64,000 nucleotides of DNA from JADJRH01 sp046351455. GTDB taxonomy: Bacteria > Myxococcota_A > Polyangia > Polyangiales > Polyangiaceae. This document shows, one piece after another, positions 34,174 to 43,228 of this stretch. Both the position numbers and the translations under genes were made by a program. Below the pieces are notes generated by a model. That model ran no database searches, was not told where the DNA came from, and saw only the letters and a program-made list of their open reading frames with translations. Positions within the stretch are counted from its first letter, which is position 1. Each line of letters opens with the position of its first letter. The stretch spans positions 248,001 through 312,000 of the forward strand of contig JAXLYM010000003.1 of assembly GCA_046351455.1 (NCBI GenBank), given 5' to 3'.

Positions 34174-36114
34174 TCAAGGCGTGTACCAGACCGGGGAGGT
34201 CCACGCGCGCTCTTGGATCGTCGCAGGAACGGGGAGCGCGTCGCAGTGGAGCGCGGCCCGCTTCTCGGGGCTCAGCGTCGCGCAGAGGTGCGCGCTCCAG
34301 CGGCACGTGGGGTTCTCGACGACGCGCGCGTAGTAGAGCGCGGGGCGCGCAGGATCGAAGTCCGGATCGCGCCACACCGCGCACAACGACTCGGCGCCGG
34401 GGCCCTTCGGAGCGCACGTGCTCGTGTCGACGGTCGCGCCGTTCTCTGCGTCGCCCGCGACGTCGATCACGCTCTCGCGCGGCTCGCCGTCGGGGCCGAT
34501 CCAGAGCTTGATCACCTGCGCTCGTTGCAGCAGCGCGCCGGGCTTCTCCGCGGTGCCGGGATCGCGCAGCGCGGTCACGACGATCGACGGCGCGATCGAC
34601 GCGGACGGCGCGGGCGGGAGATCGCCGCCCATCGGCGCGCCGCGCGCGTAGCCCTGCGCCACCAGATCTGGCGCGCCGCACAGATCGCCTTCGAAATCCC
34701 ACCCCGCGAAGAGGCGCACCGAGATGCGCGGGCCGCTCGTGCCGAACGTCTCGCGGCGGCGGAGCGCGTCGAAGATCGCGTCGCGCGAATTCTCCTCGGC
34801 CCACACGCCCGCGAGGCCTCCGGGGTTCGCGAGGATCGGCGTCGCGGCCACCGCGTTGCCCGTCAGCAGGAGCTCCGGCGTGTCGTCCGAGAGGCCGAGG
34901 TGACCGCGAAAGCTCGCCTCGTCGACGCGGCCGGGCGTGCCGTTGTGCGTGTCGGTGCTCGCGATGATGCCGAGCTTGAAGGGGTTGGCTCCGATGCGCT
35001 CCTCCTCCATCAGGCCCGTCTCCAGCGCGCCGCGCACGTAGTCGCGCCACGACGCGCACCCGAGGCCTCCGTTCGCGCCCCAGCCGGTGCCGTCGCGTCC
35101 GCAGTCGTCGTACGGCGGCCGCACCTGCTTCTCCATGTCGCACAGCTCGTCGGGCGCGCCCGGCACGGAGGGCAGCCCGTTGATGCACTCGGAGTCGCCC
35201 TTGTGCTGGAAGATCTCGACGAGCGGCTCCATCGACGCGCGCGCCTCGGCGGCGGCTCGCTGCTCCTCCGCGGTGCGCTTGTCGTGCGTCTCCACGTGGA
35301 ACATCTGCCCGTTGGACAGGTTCGAGTTGTGCGGGATCGCGAGCACGTCACAGCCCTCGCCTGCGTCCGAGCACTGCGCGCGCAGCATCGTCCACAGCTT
35401 CTCGGGCGAGGGCGCCTCGTACGTCGTGATCGGCGCGGCGACGGTCTTCGCGTTGCGGAAGATCACGTTGCGGTGCAGGTTCGTGCCGAAGGGCGAGAGC
35501 GAGTACTCGTACGCGACGAACGACGTGAAGCCGCACGTCGCGCTGCGATCGTAGGCGGCCTCCGCGGCGTCCTGGATGTTCCTCCACACGGGCCCCACCG
35601 CGTCCGTGCACATCGTCGTGCCCTGGCAGAACTCCGCGCGCACGGGCGGATCCGTGCCGATCCCGAGGCCGAGGAACGAGCTCTCCGGCGGGCGGTACGA
35701 CTTGCACACGTCGGTGTCGTACGCGGGGGAGCCGGGCGTCGTGCACAGGCTCACCTCGCCGAGGTACTCCGCGTGATCGGTGACGGCCGCGAAATCGAGC
35801 GGGCGATCGATGCGCACCTCGGTGGTGCCGACGCCGTTCTCGTCGAGGGGCGGCAATTTAATCGTCTCGCCGCGCGCGAAGCGGTACGCCTCGGCCGGCG
35901 TGGTGCGCACGTCGTAGGTCCACGCGTCGAACGAGAAGGCCGTGTGCACGTGCAGATCGCCGAAGTACGCTCTTCGAAGCGGATCGTGATCGGCGCACGC
36001 GACGCGCTCCTCCGTGTACGGCGCGTCGAGGGGCGAAAGCTCGCAGGAGGTCATCGCGCACGCGGCGAGCGTGAGGAACGGGATCGCGGTGAAATGGCGG
36101 GCGCGCAGCGTCAT
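34174..36114 (-). CDS. DUF3604 lipoprotein (PHP-like metal-dependent hydrolase)
   Basis: 646 residues from the ATG at 36114 (MTLRARHFTAI); the reading from 36129 is an alternative. Signal peptide with lipobox MTSC. DUF3604 proteins have a PHP-type phosphoesterase fold; motifs seen: YFGDLHVHTAFSFD (about 50-63), FAAVTDHAEYLGEV (about 110), AIPHNSNLSNG, FQHKGDSEC and GIIASTDTHNG. Metal-binding His/Asp are intact. Substrate unknown. It precedes the HupE gene's stop by a few bases on the same strand and may belong to that operon. Confidence 0.85.
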   Translation of the reverse strand: MTLRARHFTAIPFLTLAACAMTSCELSPLDAPYTEERVACADHDPLRRAYFGDLHVHTAFSFDAWTYDVRTTPAEAYRFARGETIKLPPLDENGVGTTEVRIDRPLDFAAVTDHAEYLGEVSLCTTPGSPAYDTDVCKSYRPPESSFLGLGIGTDPPVRAEFCQGTTMCTDAVGPVWRNIQDAAEAAYDRSATCGFTSFVAYEYSLSPFGTNLHRNVIFRNAKTVAAPITTYEAPSPEKLWTMLRAQCSDAGEGCDVLAIPHNSNLSNGQMFHVETHDKRTAEEQRAAAEARASMEPLVEIFQHKGDSECINGLPSVPGAPDELCDMEKQVRPPYDDCGRDGTGWGANGGLGCASWRDYVRGALETGLMEEERIGANPFKLGIIASTDTHNGTPGRVDEASFRGHLGLSDDTPELLLTGNAVAATPILANPGGLAGVWAEENSRDAIFDALRRRETFGTSGPRISVRLFAGWDFEGDLCGAPDLVAQGYARGAPMGGDLPPAPSASIAPSIVVTALRDPGTAEKPGALLQRAQVIKLWIGPDGEPRESVIDVAGDAENGATVDTSTCAPKGPGAESLCAVWRDPDFDPARPALYYARVVENPTCRWSAHLCATLSPEKRAALHCDALPVPATIQERAWTSPVWYTP

Positions 36115-36119
36115 CGAGG

Positions 36120-37160
36120 TCAGGACCACATCGCCGCGGTCCGCGTGAAGAGCCAGAAGGCCGCGGCGGCGCCGAGGCTATAAGCCGGCACGCGCCTCGT
36201 CCACCCGGGCCACCTTCGCGCCCACGGACGGACGCCCCGAGCGATCGCGAGCGCCGCGATCACGAGCGCGATCTGCGCCATCTCCAGCCCGACGTTGAAC
36301 CCGAACAGCGCCGCCGGGATCTCCGCGCGCGGCACATCCATCGACGCGAGCCCGCCCGCGAACCCGAGCCCGTGCAAGAGCCCGAACGCGAACGTCACGA
36401 CGTACGGCGACCTCTGCGCGAGGGTGCGATCGTCCGGCGGACGCAGGATCTCGCGCGCGACGAACAGCACGCTGAGCGCGATCGCCGCCTCCACCGGCGC
36501 CGGCGGCAGATGCACCGCGCCCAGCACCTGCAGCGCGAGCGAGAGGGAGTGCGCGACGGTGAACGCCGTCACGGAGAGGAGGATCGACCGGAGCGGCGAG
36601 CGCGCCGCTGCTTCACCGGACGACCTCGGCGCGCCCGCGAGCAGCAGAATGCCGATCAGGAACAGCACATGATCCAGCCCCGTGACGAGGTGCGCGGCGC
36701 CCGCGAGCGCGAACGAGCCGATCGCGGACAGCGTGGGGCGCGCGGGACTGCCAGTCTGCGAAGGGCCGTTCGACGCCTGCCCACGACTCCCCTCCTCCGG
36801 TAGACTCGGCACCTCGAACGAGGGCTGCGCCGCCGAGAGCAGCGCCGTCCGCGTGCCGCCCGGGAAATGCAGCCGCACCAGCACCTCGTCGCGGAGAGGG
36901 GCCATGTCGCGGGCCGCGATCTTCGCGCCGGAGAGGCCCTGAGGCCCGCAGTCGAGTAGGCCAGTCTCGACATCAGTCTTGCAGCGCTCCGGGAACACCG
37001 GCCGGACGCGCTCGCTCCCCGGCGCCGCCGACCAACCGACGCGAAATCGCCCCGCCCCGACCGGCGTCACGTCGAGGAGCGAAGGCCGAACCTCGTGCGC
37101 CGCCGCCCCCCCGACGAGGAGCGATATCGCGAGCAGCACCGAAACAAGGGTCCACCTCAC
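36120..37160 (-). CDS. HupE/UreJ-family membrane protein
   Basis: 346 residues from a GTG at 37160 that overlaps the stop of the upstream gene as GTGA, implying translational coupling. Signal peptide (RWTLVSVLLAISLLVGGAAA), an exported domain (about 22-120), then six helices with the family's HLVTGLDHVLFLIGIL, FTVAHSLSLAL and FGLLHGLGFAG; the His/Asp in these helices suggest metal handling. HupE/UreJ proteins are proposed nickel or cobalt permeases, but this longer form, often paired with parvulins, is of unproven function. No hydrogenase or urease genes nearby. Confidence 0.87.
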   Translation of the reverse strand: MRWTLVSVLLAISLLVGGAAAHEVRPSLLDVTPVGAGRFRVGWSAAPGSERVRPVFPERCKTDVETGLLDCGPQGLSGAKIAARDMAPLRDEVLVRLHFPGGTRTALLSAAQPSFEVPSLPEEGSRGQASNGPSQTGSPARPTLSAIGSFALAGAAHLVTGLDHVLFLIGILLLAGAPRSSGEAAARSPLRSILLSVTAFTVAHSLSLALQVLGAVHLPPAPVEAAIALSVLFVAREILRPPDDRTLAQRSPYVVTFAFGLLHGLGFAGGLASMDVPRAEIPAALFGFNVGLEMAQIALVIAALAIARGVRPWARRWPGWTRRVPAYSLGAAAAFWLFTRTAAMWS

Positions 37161-40087
37161 GGGGCTTGCTTGTGAGGAGCGCTCGGTTTGTCGCCCTCGC
37201 ACTTCATCGCGACGAGCGGGATCTTGGCGTCGTGGCCGGAGCGCGTGATCTCGCCCTTCTGCCCCTTCGCCCAGTACCGGATCATGTCGAACGTCTCCTC
37301 GGCGGACGTCGCGCCCTTCTTGACCTGGAGCTTGACGAAGCTCGACGGCTGGTAAAGCACGCTCTGCAGGCAGAGGTCGTGTCCGTCGCTGACCACCTCG
37401 TACCGCATGCTCTTGCCCGAGACCAGGACATCGGCGTCGAGTCGGAATCGAAGCCACATGTCGGGCCCGTACAGGTTGCTTCGGAACGGGACGCCCGCGG
37501 GCTTCGCGTCACAAGGCATCACCACCCCTTTGTTTCCGAACAGCGACGGTACCCGACTCCAGCCCTCCCACGAGCCGTGGACCCACTCCTCGTCGGAGGT
37601 GCCTTTGGGCTTGCCTTCGGGGATCGGGAACACCCTGTAATACGTGTTGCCCTCGACGTCGGCGATCACCGGGACTCCCTCCTTCCCGGGCGTACCGAGG
37701 AGCGTGCCGAACCGCGAGAGGACGGCCCCGATCGCGCGCGGCGCCTCACCGCTCTTCCAGGTGACGAGGACGTCGCCCGTGAGGTACGCGAGGGTGTTTC
37801 CGTCCGCAGAATACGCGACCGACGACGAGGACCAGGGGGCGAGACCCGATTTGATCTCCACCCATTCGAGGCCGCCGCCCTTGGTGCGAAACAGGATGTT
37901 TCGGTCCTCGCGGTCGAAGGCGATCGTGAAGAAGAGCCGCCCCTCCTCGGACCACACGCCGCGGATGCGCGCGCCCTCGAATCCGAAAGGCACCTTCGCG
38001 GTCACGCTGCGGACCTTCGCGTCGGGCTCGCGCGGGTCGAGCCAGCGGGCGATCCACGTCTGTGCTCCCTTCGCGGGCGCCTTCGAGGGGCCCTCCACCG
38101 CGAGCAGCAGACTGACATCCATCGGCGACGCGGCGAACTGGATCCACGTGCGCGACGATCCGACCGGCGGCGGCTTGAGCCCGTACAGCGCGATGAGATC
38201 TCCCCCGTATTTCGGCAGCTCGTGGCCGGACTTCACGCCTCCGGACGTCTTGCACGCGAGCGTCGACTCCGACTTCGGGGGAGGCGGCGTCGCCGGGAGC
38301 CTGAAATCCGCCTTGATCTTGGCGCGCGGAGGAGGCGAAGCCGGCAGAGGCTCCCACCCCACGCGCGTGAATTTCGGGGATACGATGCCGAGCCGCGTCA
38401 CCGACGTGACCTCGGGGGACGCCTGCGGGGGCATGTCGAGATCCGCATACGTGGCCCCCAGATCGTGCGAGACGCGGAATCGTGATCCCTTGTCCGACTC
38501 CTCGTGCACGACGAGCTCGCCGTCGCGGAAATGCGCGCCCGCGACGCCCTCGATCGCGGTCTTTCGGAAGCCCTTCTTCCCGGGCTCGAAGGCGTAGAGG
38601 TAGAAATAGACCGCCTTCTTGTCCTTCACCTGCTCGGTGACGACGAACCGAACGGCCTTGTCCTCCCCCTCCTCGGGCGCGGACGGATTCACCATCATCC
38701 GGTCGTCGAACACGGACTCGGCGAGCACCGTCTTCTTCTTGTCGTCGACCGCGAGCAGCTCCAGCACGGGCCCCGTCACGGTGCCGCGGATCCCCACGGT
38801 GAGGACGCGTCCGTCTACGAGGGGCGCCGCGGTGCCGCGGTACGGCACGTCGTCCCCGGGCACGGACAGCCACGTCCCGTCCGGCTTGCGAACGCACAGA
38901 TTGCCAGTCTCGCTGCCGCACCCCTGCCCCACGAGGAGGCCGCCCGCGGGCGATCCGACGAGATCCGCGTACCCGTTGCCTCCGAACTCCGCGCCGGCGA
39001 TGTCCTCGATCCGCAGCGCCGGCGCCGTCACGACGTGGAAGAGGCGCTCTCCCAGCTCGCGGCCCTTCGGCTTCTTTCCGCAGAGGAGATAGGCCTCTTT
39101 CCCGGCCATCGTCCCGGAGCAGTCCATCTTCGAGGACTCGAATCCCGCGTGGTCCCGGAAGAGGCCCGTCGCGAGATCCACCTGGAAGGCGATCCCGTCG
39201 TGCGCGACGATGCCCATGCCGTTTCCTGCGTCGATCCCGTTCCGGACCGCCGCCGGGATCGGGTTGCCGCGGGCGGTGATCCATTTCTCCACGTCGGTCG
39301 CGCCCGGCGCAGAGACCGTGCCTGTATACGCGAAGTCACCGAGCCTGTTCGTGCCGAGATCGATCTTCGCCGCCCGTCCCACGGAGTAGCTGTCGCGCAC
39401 GTAGAGATCGCCGCCCACGACGTCGAGGCTGAGCGGCAGCGTGCCCGCGGGCTTGAAGACGAGCGGCTTCCACGTGCGGCCCCCGTCGCTGGTGGTGGCG
39501 ATCCCGCCCACGGCCGCGGCGACAGCGCCTCTGTGCGCGTCCGCGAAGACCGCGTCCCGGATCGGGAGCGACGGAAAGAACCCTTGTCGCTCGACGCCGT
39601 GCTCGACGTCGAAGGCCGCGGCCGACCAGAGACCGAGCACGAACATCGACCCTGGTCCCGGCCGCACGCGCGTCAGCGTCGCCTCGCTCTCGACCACGTA
39701 TTTCGGCTCCGCGAGCAGATCGGTGAAGGCGAACGCCCGGTTCGTGTTCCACCCGATCGCCGGCACGTCCGGCTGGAGCGATGAAATGACGCCGGAGAGC
39801 CTCTCTCCGAGCACGTCCGGCGCGCGCGACACCACCCCGGCGGAGTCGATGAGCCACCGCTCGTCGCCGACCGTATACAGGTTCTTTCCGGCGGCGCTCC
39901 CCACGTGCTCCACGCGACCGGCCGACGCCGGCACCACCCGCGGAGGCAGCTTGAGCGTCGCGCGCAGCTTCGGCTTCTCGGGGGGCTTCGGCGCCTCGGG
40001 CGGAGGCGGGGAGCCGCACCCGGCCGCGGCGAGGAGCGCCGTGCAGAAGAGGGCCGGGAGCGTGGCAGTCGTGATACGGTGTCTCAT
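37157..40087 (-). CDS. 976-residue lipoprotein with propeller-like repeats
   Basis: Signal peptide with lipobox LLAAAGC, then a Pro-rich spacer (PPPPEAPKPPEKPK). The start ATG at 40087 overlaps the parvulin stop as ATGA. The body is rich in short strand units ending in Ser/Asp-x-Gly-x-Thr turns (IATTSDGGRTWKPL, FRVSHDLGATYADL) typical of sialidase/BNR- or WD-like propellers; at least two propellers would be needed to fill 900 residues. No catalytic motif. Located between a parvulin and a HupE protein in one operon, it may be their client or partner at the envelope. Confidence 0.8.
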   Translation of the reverse strand: MRHRITTATLPALFCTALLAAAGCGSPPPPEAPKPPEKPKLRATLKLPPRVVPASAGRVEHVGSAAGKNLYTVGDERWLIDSAGVVSRAPDVLGERLSGVISSLQPDVPAIGWNTNRAFAFTDLLAEPKYVVESEATLTRVRPGPGSMFVLGLWSAAAFDVEHGVERQGFFPSLPIRDAVFADAHRGAVAAAVGGIATTSDGGRTWKPLVFKPAGTLPLSLDVVGGDLYVRDSYSVGRAAKIDLGTNRLGDFAYTGTVSAPGATDVEKWITARGNPIPAAVRNGIDAGNGMGIVAHDGIAFQVDLATGLFRDHAGFESSKMDCSGTMAGKEAYLLCGKKPKGRELGERLFHVVTAPALRIEDIAGAEFGGNGYADLVGSPAGGLLVGQGCGSETGNLCVRKPDGTWLSVPGDDVPYRGTAAPLVDGRVLTVGIRGTVTGPVLELLAVDDKKKTVLAESVFDDRMMVNPSAPEEGEDKAVRFVVTEQVKDKKAVYFYLYAFEPGKKGFRKTAIEGVAGAHFRDGELVVHEESDKGSRFRVSHDLGATYADLDMPPQASPEVTSVTRLGIVSPKFTRVGWEPLPASPPPRAKIKADFRLPATPPPPKSESTLACKTSGGVKSGHELPKYGGDLIALYGLKPPPVGSSRTWIQFAASPMDVSLLLAVEGPSKAPAKGAQTWIARWLDPREPDAKVRSVTAKVPFGFEGARIRGVWSEEGRLFFTIAFDREDRNILFRTKGGGLEWVEIKSGLAPWSSSSVAYSADGNTLAYLTGDVLVTWKSGEAPRAIGAVLSRFGTLLGTPGKEGVPVIADVEGNTYYRVFPIPEGKPKGTSDEEWVHGSWEGWSRVPSLFGNKGVVMPCDAKPAGVPFRSNLYGPDMWLRFRLDADVLVSGKSMRYEVVSDGHDLCLQSVLYQPSSFVKLQVKKGATSAEETFDMIRYWAKGQKGEITRSGHDAKIPLVAMKCEGDKPSAPHKQAP

Positions 40088-40920
40088 GGCTCGATCTCGA
40101 TGGTGTACTTGCCCCGGAGCCGGGCGATCTCGTCGCGAAGGGCCGAATCGCGGCGCTCCTGGGTGAGGTCCTCGCGCACGCGGGCGCGCACGGCCGACAG
40201 ATCCGGCGCCCCGCCGTCCTCCCGCGCCGTCGCCATCACGAGGTGCAGCCCGTAGCTGGAAGAGACAGGCCCCGACCACTCCCCCGTCTTCGCGGCGAAC
40301 AGCCCCTCTGCGAACCCCGGCCCGAAGGTGCCAGTCAGGTCCGCCCGCGACCTCTTCGCGAACGAGGCGCCGAGCAGGAACGGATCGCCCATCTTCGCCG
40401 GATCCGCGCCGCCCCGCAGCGCCGAGAGGGCCTGTTCGGCGTCCTTCGCGAGGGCGTCTCCATGCCTGTCCCGACTCAAGAACACGTGGCGAAAACTGAC
40501 GGTCTCCGGGGCCTTGTAGCGGTCCGCGTGCGCGCGCAGGTACGCCCCGAGCTCCTCGTCCGTCGGCTCCGGCACGGAGGCGCGCGCGATGAGCTCCATC
40601 TTCTGCAAGAGGCGCCTCCGCACGATGAGATCGCCCTTGTCCAGGCCGAGCGCGAGCGCCTCCCGATAGAGCACCTCGTCGTCGACGGTGCGCTCCACGA
40701 GATTGCGAGTCTGCTCGTCCGTGGGGGCCTGTCCGGTGCGCTGTTTCTCCTCGGCGCGGAGGGCGTCCACGTAGGCCTTCTCGATCGCGATGCGCCCCGC
40801 GGGCGGCTTCGCGACGCGCGCGTGCACCGCGAACAGGAGGCCGCCTGCGACGACGAAATGCAGGAGCGGCTCTCTCGCGGCGGCGCGGAGGATCTTTCCG
40901 GAGGACGGCGCGCTCTTCAT
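40084..40920 (-). CDS. Peptidyl-prolyl cis-trans isomerase, parvulin (PpiC) type
   Basis: 278 residues from the ATG at 40920 with AGGA eight bases upstream; in-frame 40965 is an alternative. A single N-terminal membrane helix (LLHFVVAGGLLFAVHA) anchors the protein facing the periplasm. A SurA-like chaperone region follows (RNLVERTVDDEVLYREALALGLDKGD), then a parvulin domain (about 135-245: ETVSFRHVFLSRD, GTFGPGFAEGLFA, GPVSSSYGLHLV). It probably folds exported proteins. First gene of an operon with 4-bp overlaps to the two downstream genes. Confidence 0.88.
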   Translation of the reverse strand: MKSAPSSGKILRAAAREPLLHFVVAGGLLFAVHARVAKPPAGRIAIEKAYVDALRAEEKQRTGQAPTDEQTRNLVERTVDDEVLYREALALGLDKGDLIVRRRLLQKMELIARASVPEPTDEELGAYLRAHADRYKAPETVSFRHVFLSRDRHGDALAKDAEQALSALRGGADPAKMGDPFLLGASFAKRSRADLTGTFGPGFAEGLFAAKTGEWSGPVSSSYGLHLVMATAREDGGAPDLSAVRARVREDLTQERRDSALRDEIARLRGKYTIEIEP

Positions 40921-41009
40921 CGGGGTTCCTGCGACGGCGTCCGCCGCGGCCGGAGGCATACCCACGGTTCGTCACCGACCGCAATGGCCGTCCCCGGGGA
41001 GCGGCCGCG

Positions 41010-43001
41010 TCACATCCGGTTGGCGGCGCGGCTCGCGGAGCGGCGGGCGATCGCGCGCGGCCCCTCTTTCGCGAGCAAGCGGCGGAGCCCATCCATGTCG
41101 ATCGGCTTCGTGTACACGGCGTCGACGCCGGCCGAGAGGTACCCCTCTTGTTGCTCCTGCGTCACGCTCGCGGTGAGCGCCACCACGTACGTCAGCGACG
41201 CGGGCCCGCTCAGCGTCCGGAGCCGCCGCGTCACCTCGTCGCCGTTGAGCAGCGGCATCTGCATGTCCATGATCGCCAGATCGAAGCGCTGCTCCGTGAG
41301 CAGCCGCAGCGCCTGCTTGCCGTCGCTCGCGACGACGACGTTCTGCTTCAGCTTCCGCAGCATCAGGCTGATCACCATCTGGTTCACCGGGTTGTCCTCG
41401 GCGAGCAGCGTCCGCATCTCCGGGATGCCCGCGAGCTCATCGCGATCGCTCGGCGATCCCGTCTCTTCGGTGGGGATCTCGAACCAGAAGCGCGCGCCCT
41501 TGCCCGGCTCGCCCTCGGCGCCGATCGTCCCGTTCATCAGCGCGACGAGGCCGGAGCAGATCGCGAGCCCGAGCCCGCTCCCGCCGAAGCGCTGCGACGT
41601 CGCGTCCTCGGCCTGCCGGAACCGCTGGAACAGCCGCGCCTTCTGCGCCGCGGAGAAGCCGATCCCGGTGTCCTCGACCTCCACGCGCAGGAGCCCGCGG
41701 CGGCCCTCCCACTCCTTCGTCGCGACGCGCAGCGTGACGCTCCCCTGCTCCGTGAACTTCAGCGCGTTGCCGAGCATGTTCAGCAAGATCTGCTGCACGC
41801 GCACCGGATCGAGCCGCACGAACCGCGGCAGATCGGCGGGCATCTCGACCTTGAGGGCGATCCCTTTTCGCTCGGCGCTCACGCGGAGGAGCGCCGCGGG
41901 CGAACGCAGCGTCTCGTCCAGCGAGACCGGCGTCGGCGAGAGCGGCAGCTTCCCTTCGTCGATGCGCGAGTAGTCGATCACGTCGTTGAGCAGCGCGATC
42001 AAGGTCTGGTTCGACGTGCGGATCGTCTCGATGTAGCCGGCCTGCTCCTCGGTGAGCCTGGTCGCGCGCATCAGCTCGACGAGGCCGAGGATGCCGGCCA
42101 TCGGCGTGCGCAGATCGTGGCTCATGTTCGCGAACAGCTCGGCGCGCGTCTGGGCCTCTCGCTCGACCTTGCGCATCGCCTTGCGCGCGTCCTCGGCGGC
42201 GGCGTCCGCGCGGGCCTTCTGCTCGCGGGCCTCTTTCTCGGCGCGCTCGGCCAGCTCCTTCGCGATCTCCAGCGCGCGCTGGTGCTCCTTGCGCAGCTCC
42301 ATCTCGCGCTCCAGGCGCAGCCGCGTCGCGAGCTCACGGAGGCGCCGCTGCTCCATCCGGTGCGGGAGCCACGGGAGCCCGAAGATGCAAGGCGCCGCGC
42401 ACGCGACCACGGCGATCAGCTCTTCGGGTGTGCCGTACGCGTCGCCGAGGCGCCCGCGCAGGTAGGCGAGGCTCCCCACGTAGAACGCGAGCGACGCGCC
42501 GCCGAGGATCAGCTTCGGCCGGATCGGCGCGAGGATCAGCGTCTGGAAGAGGGCCCAGGTGAACACCATGGCCCACCCCTGCGTGTGCACGCGCGTGGGG
42601 TTCAGCGCGAGGGCGACGCTCACGATCGTGGGGAATCCGCCGACGAGCAGCAGCTTCGCGGGCACGAGCCACCGCGGCGGACGCGGCGCGAACGTGGCGA
42701 TCACGAGCGGCAGCGCCGTCGCGGCCGCGACCGCGCGCACCCCGAGCATCATGAGCGACAGCGGGGACACGCCGATCGTGATCGTCTCGCTGAGCCAGCC
42801 GAGGAGGATCCCGACGGCCGCGATCGAGCCGATCACGCGCTCGTAGCGCGCCTCCTGGGGCCACCCTTCGGTGATCCAGCGCTGCCGCAGATCCGGATCG
42901 CCCGAGATCTCCGAGAGCGAAGGCAGGCTCTCCCGCACGATCGCGCCGCCGGCGATCACAGCGCCGGAAGGAGACTCGTCGCGTGCGGATCTCGGGGCCA
43001 T
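41010..43001 (-). CDS. Hybrid sensor histidine kinase / response regulator
   Basis: 663 residues from the ATG at 43001; in-frame upstream starts at 43037 and 43115 exist. Order: five or so membrane helices (about 60-215), a coiled coil (about 220-285), a HisKA domain with H-box ANMSHDLRTP (His about 294), a HATPase domain (LGNALKFTE, DTGIGF, GSGLGL), and a C-terminal receiver (AEDNPVNQM, phospho-Asp in AIMDMQMP about 579, Lys in TKPID). No separate input domain and no HPt, so phosphate must go to another protein. It has its own promoter region, divergent from the NTPase gene at 43229. Confidence 0.92.
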   Translation of the reverse strand: MAPRSARDESPSGAVIAGGAIVRESLPSLSEISGDPDLRQRWITEGWPQEARYERVIGSIAAVGILLGWLSETITIGVSPLSLMMLGVRAVAAATALPLVIATFAPRPPRWLVPAKLLLVGGFPTIVSVALALNPTRVHTQGWAMVFTWALFQTLILAPIRPKLILGGASLAFYVGSLAYLRGRLGDAYGTPEELIAVVACAAPCIFGLPWLPHRMEQRRLRELATRLRLEREMELRKEHQRALEIAKELAERAEKEAREQKARADAAAEDARKAMRKVEREAQTRAELFANMSHDLRTPMAGILGLVELMRATRLTEEQAGYIETIRTSNQTLIALLNDVIDYSRIDEGKLPLSPTPVSLDETLRSPAALLRVSAERKGIALKVEMPADLPRFVRLDPVRVQQILLNMLGNALKFTEQGSVTLRVATKEWEGRRGLLRVEVEDTGIGFSAAQKARLFQRFRQAEDATSQRFGGSGLGLAICSGLVALMNGTIGAEGEPGKGARFWFEIPTEETGSPSDRDELAGIPEMRTLLAEDNPVNQMVISLMLRKLKQNVVVASDGKQALRLLTEQRFDLAIMDMQMPLLNGDEVTRRLRTLSGPASLTYVVALTASVTQEQQEGYLSAGVDAVYTKPIDMDGLRRLLAKEGPRAIARRSASRAANRM

Positions 43002-43228
43002 GGGAGAGGCGTAGAGGCCCGACGATACCGCTCGCATACGCGGAGCGGCCAGCAAAAGGCGCGCGAAAAAGGCTGCTGGAATGAGGACAAAAGGCCTCAC
43101 CCCGCCGCGTGACATGCGCTTGAAAGGAGCGACCGCTACCGCGCGTCGAGACGAGCGCGCCGGGGAGGGCGACGTCTCGGCGGCGCTCCGATTTGCACGG
43201 GGGACGGCGCCCGGGGTAGCGTCCGGGC

